In this document: in pieces, positions 1-10,582 of the stretch
Numbering within the stretch: position 1 is the first letter of the stretch
Layout: the number at the start of each line of letters is the position of its first letter
Source of the DNA: Micropterix aruncella
Lineage: Eukaryota > Arthropoda > Insecta > Lepidoptera > Micropterigidae
DNA length: 64,000 nt
NCBI GenBank assembly: GCA_944548615.1
Contig: OX155960.1
Span: forward strand, 13,775,072 to 13,839,071
Direction: 5' to 3'
Notes under the pieces: generated by a model
What the model was told of the DNA's origin: nothing
Databases searched by the model: none
Seen by the model: the letters and a program-made list of their open reading frames with translations, nothing else
Translations under genes and position numbers: made by a program

Positions 1-300
1 TTTGCCGCAACGCACATATCTTCAATCGAACCTGAAATCGATACAATTAAGATTAACCCATTGAATGCCGAGGTTTTACACCAGACTGCATATAGAAACT
101 ATCATACAAATTTTATTTTTTTATTTTATTTATTTTTTTGTTAAAACATACAGCATAAAAAAATAACGTATAAACATAATATATACCAGTAGTAAAGCCA
201 ATGATGTTTTAAATTATTTGCTATATAAGGATTACAAAATATGCTAAACAATACAATAGAAAGAAAACCAAAAAGAATTTAAAAACTAACAGTTAAAATC

Positions 301-450
301 GCTATGTGCGAGTGTATGGGTGTTTGTGTGTTTGTGTGATGGAGAGCGTGTATGTGTGGGTGTGTGGGTGTGTGTGTTTGTGTGTGTGTGTGTTTGTATG
401 TGTGTGCGTGTATGTATGTGTGTGTGGTTGTGTGTATCTGTAGTGCGAAT
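301..450 (+). repeat. (TG)n-rich microsatellite
   Basis: Imperfect TG/TGTT repeats. ORFs on both strands here (Cys/Val or His/Thr runs) are artefacts of the repeat. It sits just beyond the 3' side of the LINE scrap at 483-660 on the minus strand and may be its tail. Confidence 0.9.
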
Positions 451-482
451 GTGCTTCTGAGTGCTTGTATATGCATGCTAAT

Positions 483-660
483 TCAATCCGATCTGATAAT
501 CAGCTTTTCACGTACCTCCTTAACAAAGGATTGACTATTTTGATGGTTAAATATGTCAATATCGTTAAAGCATACATTGTATGCATGCATAACGCGCGGC
601 AATAACGAATTGAATCCACTACTCAATATTTCATATTTGGCACCACGTATGTTGTTATAT
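483..660 (-). pseudogene. LINE ORF2 C-terminal scrap
   Basis: The minus frame ends with NDIDIFNHQNSQSFVKEVRE, close to the fragment at 7690-7870 (STIDIFNPNQPTFVKELF). A conserved DIDIF-x-x-NQ-x-x-FVKE end at two places indicates the tail of one retrotransposon ORF. No RT motifs are present, so the family is uncertain. Confidence 0.4.
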
Positions 661-661
661 A

Positions 662-1039
662 CAGGACGTGAATTCAGCATGGGCATTTCTTGTTGGAGGT
701 AGGTTTCTTGCAGTACGACAAAAAATGCAAAATATATATTTTTTTTTCTTTATCAAATTTCAAATTGTATCTATTGAAGAAACGCTTCAGAAGCGTTGAG
801 CGCACTGCGCTATCTACGGTAGGTAATATATCGCATATAAGCAATATTAGCGATATTTTACATACCGTTAGATAGCGCATCGTACCATAGCTTTTATACT
901 AATTTAAAAAAAAGACAAATTGAAAAAAGAAATATATTTTTTTGTTTTTGTTTTTCCTATTTTTTAAAATTAAAAGTTGCTTACTTCGTCGCACTGATTT
1001 ACCTACTACAAGAAATGCCCTTGCTCTAATCACACCCTG
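662..1039. mobile_element. TA-flanked MITE, family F copy 1
   Basis: The left end CAGGACGTGAATTCAGCATG and the complement of the right end (CAGGGTGTGATTAGAGCAAG) continue in parallel for about 65 bp, both passing through GGGCATTTCTTGT. TA stands outside each end (660-661, 1040-1041), so a TA target duplication is likely, as for Tc1/mariner-type elements. An internal inverted repeat lies at 808-876. A second member is at 22227-23901. The 378 bp carries no ORF. Confidence 0.65.
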
Positions 1040-1317
1040 TATAAAAATGCCAAGCTGCGTAATTTTGCAAGAAGGTCTTATAACGTCAATTGAACTAAAG
1101 CTGAAGAAAGGAGAGTTGGCTGCGCAAATATATTACTTACTGTATATAAATGAAAAGACAAACGAGATATTTCGGTGATTTCAAACAGACATAAACTGGA
1201 AGTGGTAAAAGTTTGAAACCAACATGGAACAAATCTATGGAATCTAACTAATCGGCTTCGGAATATCAGGTACTGACCGAGGATACTAAATAGTAGCCTA
1301 CTATTCCTATTTTCAGA

Positions 1318-1850
1318 AGAAATTAAAATGGTACAAAAAACTGGCGCTCCAAATTGTTAACGTGTACCTATACGTAGAATGCGTAGATTAGTTCGTTTGC
1401 ATGACCGTTCATCAAAAATTCGGTTGTGGAAATTCCGTCAAGAAATTATTCGTCATATTTTGAGCGCTGTAAGGCCAGCCTGTCCATGCAGCGTCTGTGA
1501 TAAATAATGGAAGACATGAAACTTCTGGACCATCCGGAGAAAGGGATGCACCCTTACCACAACCAACTTAGACGTCGTCTGTGCTTACCATGTGATAAAG
1601 ACGAACACGTACGTAGTCTTTACACGCATAATGCAGATACCTTCTATCGTTTGGAAAAACTTCCACCAACGACAAAGAAGGCTGTGCCCGTTAAGCCTTA
1701 TCGTGTTACAAAGAATAAAAAGAGAAATGAGACACATTTCATTTGTGCTGTTTGTCCCGAGAAGCCAGCTCTTTGCATTATATGTATATGCACAATACAC
1801 ATGTTACACATTCTACTATTACTAATATGGCATAGCCGGCTGAGTTAAAT
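1318..1850 (+). pseudogene. piggyBac-like transposase C-terminal relic
   Basis: From 1318 the frame reads KLKWYKKLALQIVNVYLY, matching the RWYKK-L helix of piggyBac transposases, then breaks. From 1507 an open frame reads RRLCLPCDKDEHVRSLYTHN, LEKLPPTTKKAVPVKPYRVT and ETHFICAVCPEKPALCI, the C-terminal Cys/His-rich zinc-binding end of piggyBac transposases (C-x2-C pattern and PALC). Upstream catalytic aspartates are absent and stops interrupt the region, so this is a dead fragment. The flanking TTAA ends were not found. Confidence 0.7.
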
Positions 1851-3142
1851 AACACCATGACGGTTTCCTTTACTCTTCTACTCGTTATGTATTATGCGTT
1901 TCAAAAATTAAAAGTATTTGTTTTAAAATAAGCTTTGTTTTCCGTAAGAAATATTTTATTATGGTTTTTCTCATAGAAGATAGATACGCTTTTTGTTAGT
2001 TTGTCTTTCTTGAGTGTATTGTTGTTTTACAATTAAAGTTTTTCAATTGATTCTATATCAAAAAACTACGTCAAGTTATCATTCATTGTCTGAAAGTCGC
2101 AGTGGGAAATGCGTCCTTTTTCGACACTACTTAAAAATATAGTGACTCTTTTTCTACTCCTTTTTTATCTATAGTACCAACCATTAATAATAAGTCATAT
2201 TCTTGACATCAACACACAGCTACTTCCTTTAAATTAAAACGGATGACCCACGAAGGATGTGCCAACTACGCACGACTGCACAGCATCTTAGGAAAAAAAG
2301 TCAAGCTAATCTTATTTAATAATAATAATAATAATAAACTTTCTATTTGCACTTAATTCGTATACAAAAAGGGCGAGCTTATTGCCACATGGCAATGTCT
2401 TACAGCTAGTCATTTAGAATAAAGATCGCAGCTTAGTTCATATTAAAGAGCATTTCATTTGACGAACCGAAGCACTCACTACTAGATAGATAGAGAGATA
2501 GACATTCTTTATTGCACATTTTAGAAAAAGTATACAACAGGCGTTGTATGCTTTTTCAGCATACTTATTGCCTAAAGCATACTTATTGCCTAAAGTACAA
2601 TCTCTTACACCCAACTTTCGTGGAAGTGTAAGAATTTAGGTGCCATTAATAACAACAATTTAGGTGCCAATAATATCAACAAAAGAAACTTATGCAAAAT
2701 AAACATGAACCAATTAACAAAAATGCCATTATTTAAAAATATAATTAGGATTTGGAAAATATTCACAAGGAGCGAAGGATAGGAGAGGATGGGATAAGAC
2801 GTAGGAATTTAGGGACATGAAATTATTTTTAGACGTAGGAATTTAGGGACATGAAATGAGACACTTAAAAATTAGAATACGTTGGTGAGTTTCTGATATT
2901 TGAAGGGGGCTGATTCCATAGTCTAGCTCCATGAACGGTGAAGGAATATGTAAAAAAAGGATAATTATGAGTAGTAATCGCAATTTTAGTATCCTGACTG
3001 GAACAGACCACTGGATTCGACGAAGGAAAGACTCGCTAGAGTCTGGCATTATTGGTTTCACCATTGCGACTGCTGGAAGCTTTCTCTCAGTGACAATTCA
3101 ACTTCTCATGGGACGCTCGGTCTTTTGTTCTTAATTACTTAC
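1851..3142. other. No gene seen; AT-rich with LINE-type 3' tails
   Basis: Contains (AAT)n at 2323-2337, a minus-strand LINE or SINE 3' end around 2370-2400 with hairpin attgccacatggcaat, a (TAGA)n run at 2483-2505 followed by a complemented AATAAAG signal, a local duplication around 2560-2590, and a repeat of gacgtaggaatttagggaca at about 2800 and 2835. The minus frame at 2843-3064 may be a LINE tail but has no clear motif. Confidence 0.6.
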
Positions 3143-3294
3143 CCGAATTCTCATAATATCCAGCATCGGCAAGAGATCGATGCACTAGATCGGCATAGTG
3201 TAGGGCTGCTCCACAAGATGCTTCCACCAGCTTCGATATCCCACCGGAGCCTCCGCCGCCCACTAGTCGCCAGGTGGCACGCATTTGATATAGT
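3143..3294 (-). CDS. BAIAP3: BAIAP3-like exon 14 (last one seen)
   Basis: Acceptor gcttttcag, donor gtaagtaat; 152 bp = 1 + 50 codons + 1. Encodes LYQMRATWRLVGGGGSGGI, SKLVEASCGAALHYADLVHR and SLADAGYYENS. The pattern KLVEASC-x-A-x-x-YADL fits the family helix before the second MUN homology domain. The Gly-rich loop is poor in sequence constraint. The frame continues in phase 1 toward an exon left of the window; no such exon was found in 1-3142. Confidence 0.85.
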
Positions 3295-3831
3295 CTGAAA
3301 AGCAAGTATGTGTTAATCTGTACATTGCCGATGGACGCACCGGTGTGCGCAGACATTCGCCAGCTTATGGTAATGCTATTAGGTACATTACATTAGATTC
3401 GTATCCATACGATATTATCCATACTAAAAATAAAGCTGAACAGTTTGTTTGTTTTTTTTTGTTTGAACGCGATAATCTCTGGACCTAGCACTCGGATTTA
3501 AAAAAATCTTTTTGCATTTGATAGTCCAATTCTTGACAAAGGTTATAGGCTACTTAATAACACGCTACAACCCTTAATTAAGAGTCGAGCTAAGCGGAAA
3601 CGAAATAATTTCGCGGGCGGGCGAGGCGACTCGGTGGATCGGGGGCCAAGGTAGGTCGTCCAATGAGAACCGAGCGTTACCGACTATATTGACTTAGGGT
3701 ACTGACTGATATTGCTGTTGAATAATATCTTTATATTTCTCAACCTGCTTTTACTTTTTAGTTCACATTGCTATTAAAGCGTGATTTTTACTTTTTTACT
3801 CTGATCGAATTCGCTACACGCTGCAAGCGTC
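3295..3831. other. Intronic stretch without gene
   Basis: AT-rich with a GC-rich patch at 3600-3660. No reading frame, RNA gene or recognised element. Confidence 0.5.
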
Positions 3832-4271
3832 AAGGCGTGAACATATTATCGGAGGCGTCCGCCAGTAGCGGCTTACGGACGCGACTGAAAATGCACAGTC
3901 GTTTGGGACGCGGCTTGCGGATCTCTATGACGGAGGTTACACCATTAATCTGGCATCAGTTCAGTCTGTGACCTTAGTCAGACTGACGGGAAACTGATCG
4001 TTTATCGCGTTGACTGATGGTTTGAACTGATGAATTTTCATACATTTTAATAATTTTTATCAGTCCATCAGTCAGTTCATGGATTAAGGTCGCGGACTGA
4101 ACTGATGCCATTGAACGTGTAACACCCGTCTATTGGACGTCCGAAGCCTTAATGTCACGTCTGCGACTTACGTCCGATAATTTGCACGGTTCAGTAGATA
4201 TTCATTACACATTTTAAGTCGCGTCCGTAAACCGCGACTGACGGATGCGTCCGATAATATGTTCATGCCTT
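3832..4271. mobile_element. Foldback MITE with long inverted repeats
   Basis: The left end (3832 onward, aaggcgtgaacatattatcg) and the complement of the right end (aaggcatgaacatattatcg) match for about 70 bp, continuing through the TTACGGACGCGACT block. An inner pair (ggcatcagttcagtc at about 3950 and its complement near 4105) makes nearly the whole 440 bp self-complementary. No ORF. The target duplication is unclear. Confidence 0.7.
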
Positions 4272-4979
4272 CAGCCTTGACCGTTTATTTTAAATGCATA
4301 AGTTAATAAGCACTTGCCTACGAAGTGGCGCTGCAAGATGCTGCGAAAATAATTCAATTTCACATTCTAATCAAGCTATTTGTCGAAAAAATACAGTGAC
4401 AAATAAAATTTATTAATAATCAATAATTATGAGCCTATAGCCTTTGGTTAAGGCTTTTGTAATTCAGAGTTTATTTTATAAACACAAATACATAGCTAGG
4501 TTTGCATTATTTGTAAAAGCACCAATTGAAACAACTAGCATTGCTTGGGTCGAATAAGTCAACGGTAATATTTACAGTTTTGCTTGGTCCTTCAAAAAGG
4601 TTTTCACTCGTCAGTGACAGAAGTTTAATCTCGAACAGAAGGAGTGTTTCACAATTGACTTACATTGCAGCAGTGTCCACGGATGATGTGCTATGTTTCA
4701 CGATCTTCTCACCTTCGACCACTCGATCTATGGTATGAAAAAGACAATTTATTAACCTTAATTTCTTTATTTACTTAAAAAACAAATATGGAGTAATCCC
4801 ATACAGATACTTGCCTAATTCTACTGCTGCACGGACCCTTTGTAGTGCCATCGACTTAGTGATGGCAAGCCATCGGTCAATCAGGTTATCGAACCAGCTG
4901 ATAAAATCAACAAAGAAAAAACTATTTATAATGCGCCGAAATTTGAAATTTTATGACGCTCTATACTATTGTTAGACAA

Positions 4980-5345
4980 AGACAGAATCTACATGCTTGC
5001 CCCCAGTCGAAAGATTTGTAAAGCGGCAATACGGACACATCAGATAGGCCTGTGGAATATCTCCTACGTCTGTATTGAATTTCGGAGTTATTATTTCTAA
5101 AGCTTCGCAGGTTATGCTGGCGAAATAAAATCGTTCTTTAAATAGCACAATAAGATGTTATACTGCACCCAGTGGTTCGATCCGCTATTTATGATGTGTT
5201 CGCAGATTGCCGATTTTTTCGCTAAACGTTTTTAACAGCCTTCTGGCAGGTCTCAGATACCGAGCTTTACGTTGGGTCGGTTTGAAGATCGTTTTTATAT
5301 CGATTTTATAAGCATCATACTTATTGGATCGGTCACGCCCTTGAT
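4980..5345 (-). pseudogene. Penelope-like element relic (RT thumb to GIY-YIG)
   Basis: The minus frame contains DIKTIFKPTQRKARYLRP, matching DIKTILKPTQNIARFLRP of the Penelope copy near 47450, then after an internal deletion KIGNLRTHHK and FKERFYFASI, matching the end of the GIY-YIG region. Stops interrupt it. A plus-strand Penelope terminal piece lies at 5930-6012, separated by a LINE fragment. Confidence 0.6.
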
Positions 5346-5905
5346 ATATGGTAATAATGTTCGTGATTTGCCTAGTTTCTGGGTTTCTTATGGACAACGG
5401 ATGTTGCAACATCGCGAACGATGCTGCGAGAATTTTCTCTGGCTGCCTTAAACCTACTCCCGTCGAAAAACTGTATGCGCTCATAAGCATAGATCCCCTT
5501 GCAATACGTCGTGATGTCCTTGCTGATTCTGAACGCCTAAAGGTGATAGACGACCCAAGACACCCACTGCATGGGCAAGAACCTCACCACGCGAAAGTCA
5601 GAATTGAGCCGCAAACAATCTTCGAACTGTATCACCCAACCTTGGTTTGGCGAGGACGTAAAGGGAGAGATAGCACCGGGATCCCATTTCCCCTATACCA
5701 TCTGGCGTAGCCTGAACAGACTAAGAGTTAGTGTGACACGATGCCGAGCCAATCTCGTTCGCTGCGGCTATACAGATAATTCAATATGCAACTGTAGAAC
5801 GTTGCAGCATGAACACCACCACCACCATCTTATCCTGCTAGCAGTTATCAACCCCATCATACACCAGGATCTACAAGAGGCGAACGACAAGGCCATCTAG
5901 GTCGC
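5346..5905 (+). pseudogene. LINE ORF2 C-terminal fragment
   Basis: Frame-shifted plus-strand text: ARIFSGCLKPTPVEKLYAL, IRRDVLADSERLKVIDDPRH, then WRSLNRLRVSVTRCRANLVR and CGYTDNSICNC. This is the region after the RT domain in LINEs whose ORF2 ends with a C-x-C-x-H type zinc-binding motif. No catalytic RT motifs are included. It appears to have landed inside the Penelope relic. Confidence 0.6.
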
Positions 5906-5929
5906 ATCATTTTGGTGAGACCTGGCCCG

Positions 5930-6012
5930 GATACGTTAACGAACGAACATCGCCAAATCGTTGGGTGCGCTGAAATTTCACGCGGTAAAATCCGTTTTTA
6001 ACACGCTTTTAT
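5930..6012 (+). repeat. Penelope-like terminal fragment
   Basis: The text gtgcgctgaaatttcacgcg then gtaaaatccgtttttaacac parallels the plus-strand ends at about 45765-45800 and 48035-48075 (gctacaaatttcacgcggta). It is probably the outer end of the relic at 4980-5345. Confidence 0.5.
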
Positions 6013-6149
6013 TAGGTCGACCTGTATGTAACTATGTAATGGAATCTAAGGTAACTAATTTAACCATCTTCCAAGGATCGTAGCGTCATGAAAATTGGCA
6101 GCTGTATGTAGTTCTGATGACAATACAATAATATGGTACTGTCGAACTG

Positions 6150-6412
6150 ATCTGATGATGGAGTCGGAAGATATGAACTGGAACTTCATGATGGAACATC
6201 GTATCATAGCTGTGTTTGGACTTGTTAGAAAAGTCTCGGAATGAACTTTGACCACGATTAGGTTTCAAGGTCTGATGATGAAGCCGGAAGATAGGCACTG
6301 GCATTCCATGATGGAATATCGTATCATAGCCGTGTTTGGACTTGTTAGAAAGGTCTTGTAATGAACTTTGACCACGATTAAGTTTCTAGGTCTGATGATG
6401 AAGCCGGATTTT
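6150..6412 (+). repeat. Tandem repeat, 121-bp unit, about 2.2 copies
   Basis: tctgatgatg recurs at about 6149, 6270 and 6391. Units share tggacttgttagaaa and atgaactttgaccacgatta. The two overlapping ORFs here simply restate the repeat. Confidence 0.85.
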
Positions 6413-6465
6413 TTGCTTTTTATGCGCATTTATAAAAGCGTGTTTTTAACGTTTTTTTTATTTAA

Positions 6466-6695
6466 CCCTTCCTATGTGAGCTAACCATTTTTGGTTAGAC
6501 GCTTTCCGCGCTGTGCTAACTGTAATATTTATTCATTATTATCTTAATTGTTTTACGAGATAATATTGTAACGTGATAATATTTCAAATTTCAATGTGAT
6601 CATTTTGCAGTTATTCTTTTTACGATCCGTATAGTAGTTTAAAAGTTATGCGCAAAACTATCCCGGGCAGAAATTTTACCCCGCCATAGGAGGGG
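6466..6695. mobile_element. piggyBac-type MITE, TTAA-flanked, copy 1
   Basis: 230 bp bounded by TTAA at 6462-6465 and 6696-6699. Ends CCCTTCCTATG and CATAGGAGGGG form the inverted repeat. TTAA duplication with CCC/GGG ends is the signature of piggyBac elements. The second copy at 59225-59449 is nearly identical, so this family moved relatively recently. No ORF. Confidence 0.88.
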
Positions 6696-6761
6696 TTAAA
6701 CTATTAATTTATTGTCTTATTTATAACTGCTTGAAATATTTTACAATTAAATCTGTCATAC

Positions 6762-6934
6762 CTGTTTGCGTGTATGAGAACCGGCTGCGGCTTCCCTTCT
6801 CCGCCGCTAGAAGCGACGGTCCCAATGTTTTGAATCTGAGCTAGCGCTGTCAGTTCCCTGATTGCGACTAACAGCTCAAACGGCAAGGTTCGCGCTATCG
6901 TGCCAGCATTGTATTCTTCATTCGTTGCTTCGCT
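6762..6934 (-). CDS. BAIAP3: BAIAP3-like exon 13 (MUN region)
   Basis: Acceptor cttcttcttctatag, donor gtatgac; 173 bp = 57 codons + 2. Encodes SEATNEEYNAGTIARTLPFE, LLVAIRELTALAQIQNIG and GKPQPVLIHAN. LPFELLVAIREL aligns with the family's LFELY-x-x-L segment. The split arginine AG|A joins to the exon at 3294. The TTAA-flanked MITE at 6466-6695 lies 66 bp beyond the donor. Confidence 0.85.
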
Positions 6935-7033
6935 CTATAGAAGAAGAAGATTGGATATTGTGGTACAAAAATGCACGACTATGGATGGGTTTCACCTTTG
7001 CAAATGACCAATTTATTTGAGGCTTTTACTTAC

Positions 7034-7180
7034 ATTAAATCTTTCTATGGACTTTCTATGCTGATGCATGTTATATTCAATACTCGGTATGTAGTTGTCA
7101 TTCTCGCCTTCGTAGTCGGAAACGCCGCACCAGCCTTCCACTGTCCATTGCTCTACACACATTCGGACATCTTCTGATAA
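7034..7180 (-). CDS. BAIAP3: BAIAP3-like exon 12 (MUN region)
   Basis: Acceptor caatttacag, donor gtaagtaaa; 147 bp, 49 codons, phase 0 at both ends. Encodes LSEDVRMCVEQWTVEGWCG, SDYEGENDNYIPSIEYNMHQ and HRKSIERFN. The joined reading QFDKM|LSEDVRMCVEQW fits the family helix. A 3' acceptor 7 bp downstream (gttatcag) exists but would break the frame. The acidic EGENDNYIP stretch is probably a loop. Confidence 0.82.
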
Positions 7181-7689
7181 CTGTAAATTGTATAACTTAC
7201 ATCAATACTACGCATGTTTAGAAGTAAATAGGCATGTACAATATTTTATTTTATTTTATTATACCAACAAACTAAACAACCCAATTCGCTGTTTAATCGG
7301 AAATTTATATAATAATACACGAAAGAAATTTAGAAAGTAAGCTCAAAGCTAAGAAAAGAAATTATTTCCCAGGAAAACTTGTAGGTATGTTTATTTAAAA
7401 AAAACTTTAGCAATAATCTACATATACTACGGCATGCAATTAAAAGTGATAATGAGTATAATAAAGTTACTTCTATTGAATGATCTTTTATTGTTCAATC
7501 TTTTACAGTCACATTTTAGGTTTATACACTTGATATATCTTTTTTCCAAAAATAAAATACCCTTCTTAAAATAATAATTCCGATTACCTAAACATTCCTG
7601 TACTGCGGGGGCCACTACCGCGTAATCATTTCTAATTTTCGACCTCTCAGCTGCTACTTAAATATTAGAAATATATAGGAATTAAATTT

Positions 7690-7870
7690 AGGCACTAGTA
7701 AACTCATTAGGTTTGAATAGTTCCTTGACGAAAGTCGGTTGATTAGGGTTAAAAATGTCTATGGTGGAGAAGCGGTACTCGTATGTGCACATCAGCCTGT
7801 AAAGTTTAAGCGATGGTGTTTTTCCTCGATCGTGTTGGCGCGAGAGACCTCGAACGTACGAGAACTGCAA
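7690..7870 (-). pseudogene. LINE ORF2 C-terminal scrap
   Basis: Minus frame reading YEYRFSTIDIFNPNQPTFVK, a second copy of the tail seen at 483-660. Short, without catalytic motifs. It directly abuts the SINE at 7921. Confidence 0.4.
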
Positions 7871-7920
7871 ACGACTCGCGGTGTTACAAAAAAGCACAAA
7901 TTTCAACAAGATAGGGAATG

Positions 7921-8185
7921 TTTGTTTGTTTGTTTATACTCTTTATTGTGAAAATGTCACAATGGGCAGGTTTATTGTCATATGACAATCTCTTGCAACC
8001 AACCCTATATGTATGTGTGCGTGTAACATGTTTGTAAGTGTGAGTCTTGTTATTGCATTCAATTGACAGAATTGAAAATGCAATTCCGTTAATTTGATCC
8101 CAACGGAAAATGGTGACCCAGCCGGGAATCGAACCCGGGACCTTACAATGTAAGATCAGGCGATCTAACCACTATGCACCGGGCC
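7921..8185 (-). mobile_element. tRNA-derived SINE, copy 1
   Basis: On the minus strand the element starts ggcccggtgcatagtggtta (A-box-like), followed about 45 bp on by B-box gggttcgattcc, and ends in a (AAAC)n tail reading complement of tgtttgtttgtttg. A hairpin attgtcatatgacaat lies near the 3' end. The second copy is at 58263-58550 on the plus strand. Promoter boxes and tail support an RNA-polymerase-III SINE. Confidence 0.88.
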
Positions 8186-8219
8186 GTGTGCGAATGTCTT
8201 GTACCTTGTGGAATGCATT

Positions 8220-8526
8220 GGGCTCGATTGCGTTTCTTCGTGAGCTAAAATCGGAAATAAGTCCGCGTGAACGAGACAGGGCAATACGCTAGAGCGGGAT
8301 GTGAAATAAACGGTTGTCACTTTTTCGCATTAAAACTACCCAGCAAAGTAAAGCATTTGAATCTAACACCGCGTAAAATGTGTTCAAATTTATTCGGACG
8401 AATATAAGTTCGACAGGTAGTTTTTATCGACAATCGTTCGTTTCATATATTGCTCTAACATATTGCTCTATCTCGTTCGCTAGAACTAATTTCAGTTTTA
8501 GTTCACAAAGAAACACAATTGGGCGC
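8220..8526. mobile_element. GGG/CCC MITE, family D copy 1
   Basis: Inverted ends gggctcgattgcgtttcttc and complement of aaacacaattgggcgc. ATT stands at 8217-8219 and again at 8527-8529 (3-bp duplication). 307 bp, no ORF of its own; the 207-residue frame that crosses it is read-through into a LINE. GGG ends with 3-bp duplications resemble PIF/Harbinger elements, though their usual target is TWA. Confidence 0.75.
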
Positions 8527-8529
8527 ATT

Positions 8530-9178
8530 CACTTCAGCTATTTTCACAGCTTGATGTCGTATGGCATCTTGCTGTGGGGTCATGCTGCTGACGCTGATAA
8601 AATATTTATACTACAGAAACGAGCCATCCGCGCTATTTATAAATTGGGTGCTAGACAGTCGTTACGCGGAAAATTTAAAGAAATCAATATTTTGACACTT
8701 GCATCTCATTACATCTATGAAAACTTAATGTATGTGCATACAAATAAAGAACTGTTTTTAAAAAACTCTGATAGGCATGGTGTCAATACTAGAAATAAAA
8801 ATAAACTTGCTGACCATAAAAGTCGACTCTCCAAAACCACAAAATCATTCAAAGGGCAATGTATACGCTTCTACAATAAAGTCCCAGTAAAAATGCAAAA
8901 TTTATCTGTGATACAATTTAAGTCATTTATTAAGAAGAAGCTGTACTCAAAGGGCTACTATAAAATAAATGATTATCTAGACGACAAAGACCCTTGGAAA
9001 TAAAATGGTTACCTCGATTATTAATATCACGTTATATATCACAATAATTTGTTATAATGTCACAATATCTTAATTTTTTATCATTTATGTATGTCTGTAC
9101 CTATGCATTATTGACGTCAAAAAGTTACGATTTCGTACTATTTTGAATAAAAAACTTATGATTATGATTATGATTATG
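8530..9178 (+). pseudogene. LINE 3' end: RT C-terminal domain plus 3' UTR
   Basis: Plus frame 8530-9003: HFSYFHSLMSYGILLWGHAA, DADKIFILQKRAIRAIYKLG, FKEINILTLASHYIYENLMY and a stop after DDKDPWK. This is the post-RT region of Jockey/CR1-supergroup LINEs. The 3' UTR ends in (ATTATG)n at about 9157-9177. The 5' part is truncated next to the MITE at 8220-8526. A second, more broken copy lies at 43611-44330 on the minus strand. Confidence 0.85.
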
Positions 9179-9298
9179 TGGATAAAATTGTGTAACAATA
9201 CTAAATCAGCTACTATGTATAGATCTTCTTAAGATTTATTACTGGCTTAAGATTTATTATCCAGTCTGTTCTCGTACGCTAGAAGTCCCAAACCTCTA

Positions 9299-9368
9299 CG
9301 AAAAGTAATAGGTATGATAATAATTACCATTTTAAAAGTAATAGGTATGATAATAATTACCATTTTAT
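9299..9368 (+). repeat. 33-bp direct duplication over a splice donor
   Basis: agtaataggtatgataataa followed by ttaccatttt occurs twice with a spacing of 33 bp (complemented donors at 9326-9327 and 9359-9360). It covers the donor of exon 11. Confidence 0.9.
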
Positions 9369-9412
9369 CAAACTGCATGAACACCACGGTAAAGTAGGCC
9401 ACGTTATTTGTC
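9361..9412 (-). CDS. BAIAP3: BAIAP3-like exon 11 (52-bp exon with duplicated donor)
   Basis: Acceptor attttacag, donor gtaatta; 52 bp = 1 + 17 codons, phase 0 end. Encodes TNNVAYFTVVFMQFDKM, matching the family's V-x-YF-x-V-x-F-x-QF-D-x-x segment. The donor sits in a direct 33-bp duplication: a second identical donor context (AAATG|gtaatt) occurs at 9326-9327. Splicing there would lengthen the exon by 33 bp in frame without a stop. I annotate the proximal donor because it keeps the known motif directly joined to LSEDVRM of the next exon. Confidence 0.82.
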
Positions 9413-9850
9413 CTGTAAAATAAAACAACCACATGTAGCTGGCATGAGATAATCATCTATGTAATATTACTCCAATTGGGGAAATGCTTGTAAAGTTCTA
9501 AAATAGCCAATTTATTTTTATTTTTATTATTTAGTTTATTTTATTCTGGAACCAAACAGAACTACATACAATGCAATAAAAACGTATTTAAAAATGACAA
9601 AAATCCATTAATGTGATTCCGAATATATAATGTATACAGAATGAACGCAATATAATTTTATATTGTTTCCGCTTGAGAATGGGGGGAATCAGGATGGGAA
9701 GTGAGGTTAAAGGAAGAGACAAAATAGATAAAAAAATATTATAATATGTATATAAATATATTTATATTTAATTTTAGGTATGATATATAGGTATTAAAAT
9801 GAATATACTGGAGATAAATTATGTCCATGAACTAAATTAAATGAAATATA

Positions 9851-10149
9851 GGGCCTGATTGCGTTTCTTTGTGAACTAAAACTAAAATTAGTCCAAGCGA
9901 ACGAGACAGAGCAAAACGTTAGAGCGGAATATGAAACGAACGATCGTCGATAAACACTACCTGTCGAACTTATACACGTCCGAATAAATTCGAGCATATT
10001 TCGTGCGGTGTAAGATTTGACCTTGGCGGGCAGTTTTAATGCGAAAAAGTGACAACCGGTCATCTCACATTCCGCTCTAGCGTATTGCCCTGTCTCGTTC
10101 ACACGGACTAATTCCCGATTTTAGTTCACGAAGAAACGCAATCGAGCCC
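9851..10149. mobile_element. GGG/CCC MITE, family D copy 2
   Basis: Ends gggcctgattgcgtttcttt and complement of agaaacgcaatcgagccc; ATA at 9848-9850 and 10150-10152. 299 bp. The internal inverted repeats gaacgagacagagcaa and ttgccctgtctcgttc are shared with the other copies. It lies 190 bp from exon 10 of the host gene. Confidence 0.8.
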
Positions 10150-10338
10150 ATAATGTGTATAAATGTTTTGTGACTCTAGATTTTTTTTATTGAATTATTA
10201 TAAGAGGTTTCTGATGAGTGTAATATGTTCACACTTAAAAATTCTGTATTTATCTAAAAATCTATGACACGCTCTGTATAGAAATGCATTTTGAGATGCG
10301 TTGGTTTTCACAATAGGGAGATAAATTATTTAACTTAC

Positions 10339-10503
10339 GTTTCAAATAAAGGATGATAATACGTAAGCCCTTGATGTAGGTCGATTTGGATTATTGTAGC
10401 CATATTGATCAAATGCTCTCCCATTTCCGAGACAGTATCTTGATTTGCTAAATTTTCATACCATTCTGCTGTGCCTTTTCTTAAGTGTGTTATTATTTCA
10501 CTT
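10339..10503 (-). CDS. BAIAP3: BAIAP3-like exon 10 (MUN region)
   Basis: Acceptor cttgttgcag, donor gtaagtta; 165 bp = 1 + 54 codons + 2. Encodes SEIITHLRKGTAEWYENLAN, MGEHLINMATIIQIDLHQGL and TYYHPLFE. The family pattern I-x-x-x-L-x-x-G-x-x-EWY-x-x-L and the later HPLF are clear. It lies 79 bp from exon 9 across a short intron. Confidence 0.92.
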
Positions 10504-10582
10504 CTGCAACAAGAGATGCACATTTTAACTTATTTATTCACGTATGTGATAATTCAGTATGCAGTATTTAATTTATCTTTAC

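Noticed and set aside
279..534. Cys/Val-rich and His/Thr-rich frames on opposite strands
   Set aside because: Translations of a (TG)n-rich tract.
6933..6934. Second AG two bases inside exon 13 as its acceptor
   Set aside because: Would only fit if exons 11 and 12 were skipped; with both included the first AG gives the correct phase.
8380..8526. First 49 residues of the 207-residue frame at 8380-9003
   Set aside because: This part is the inner half of a MITE read through by chance; only the part after about 8530 is LINE.
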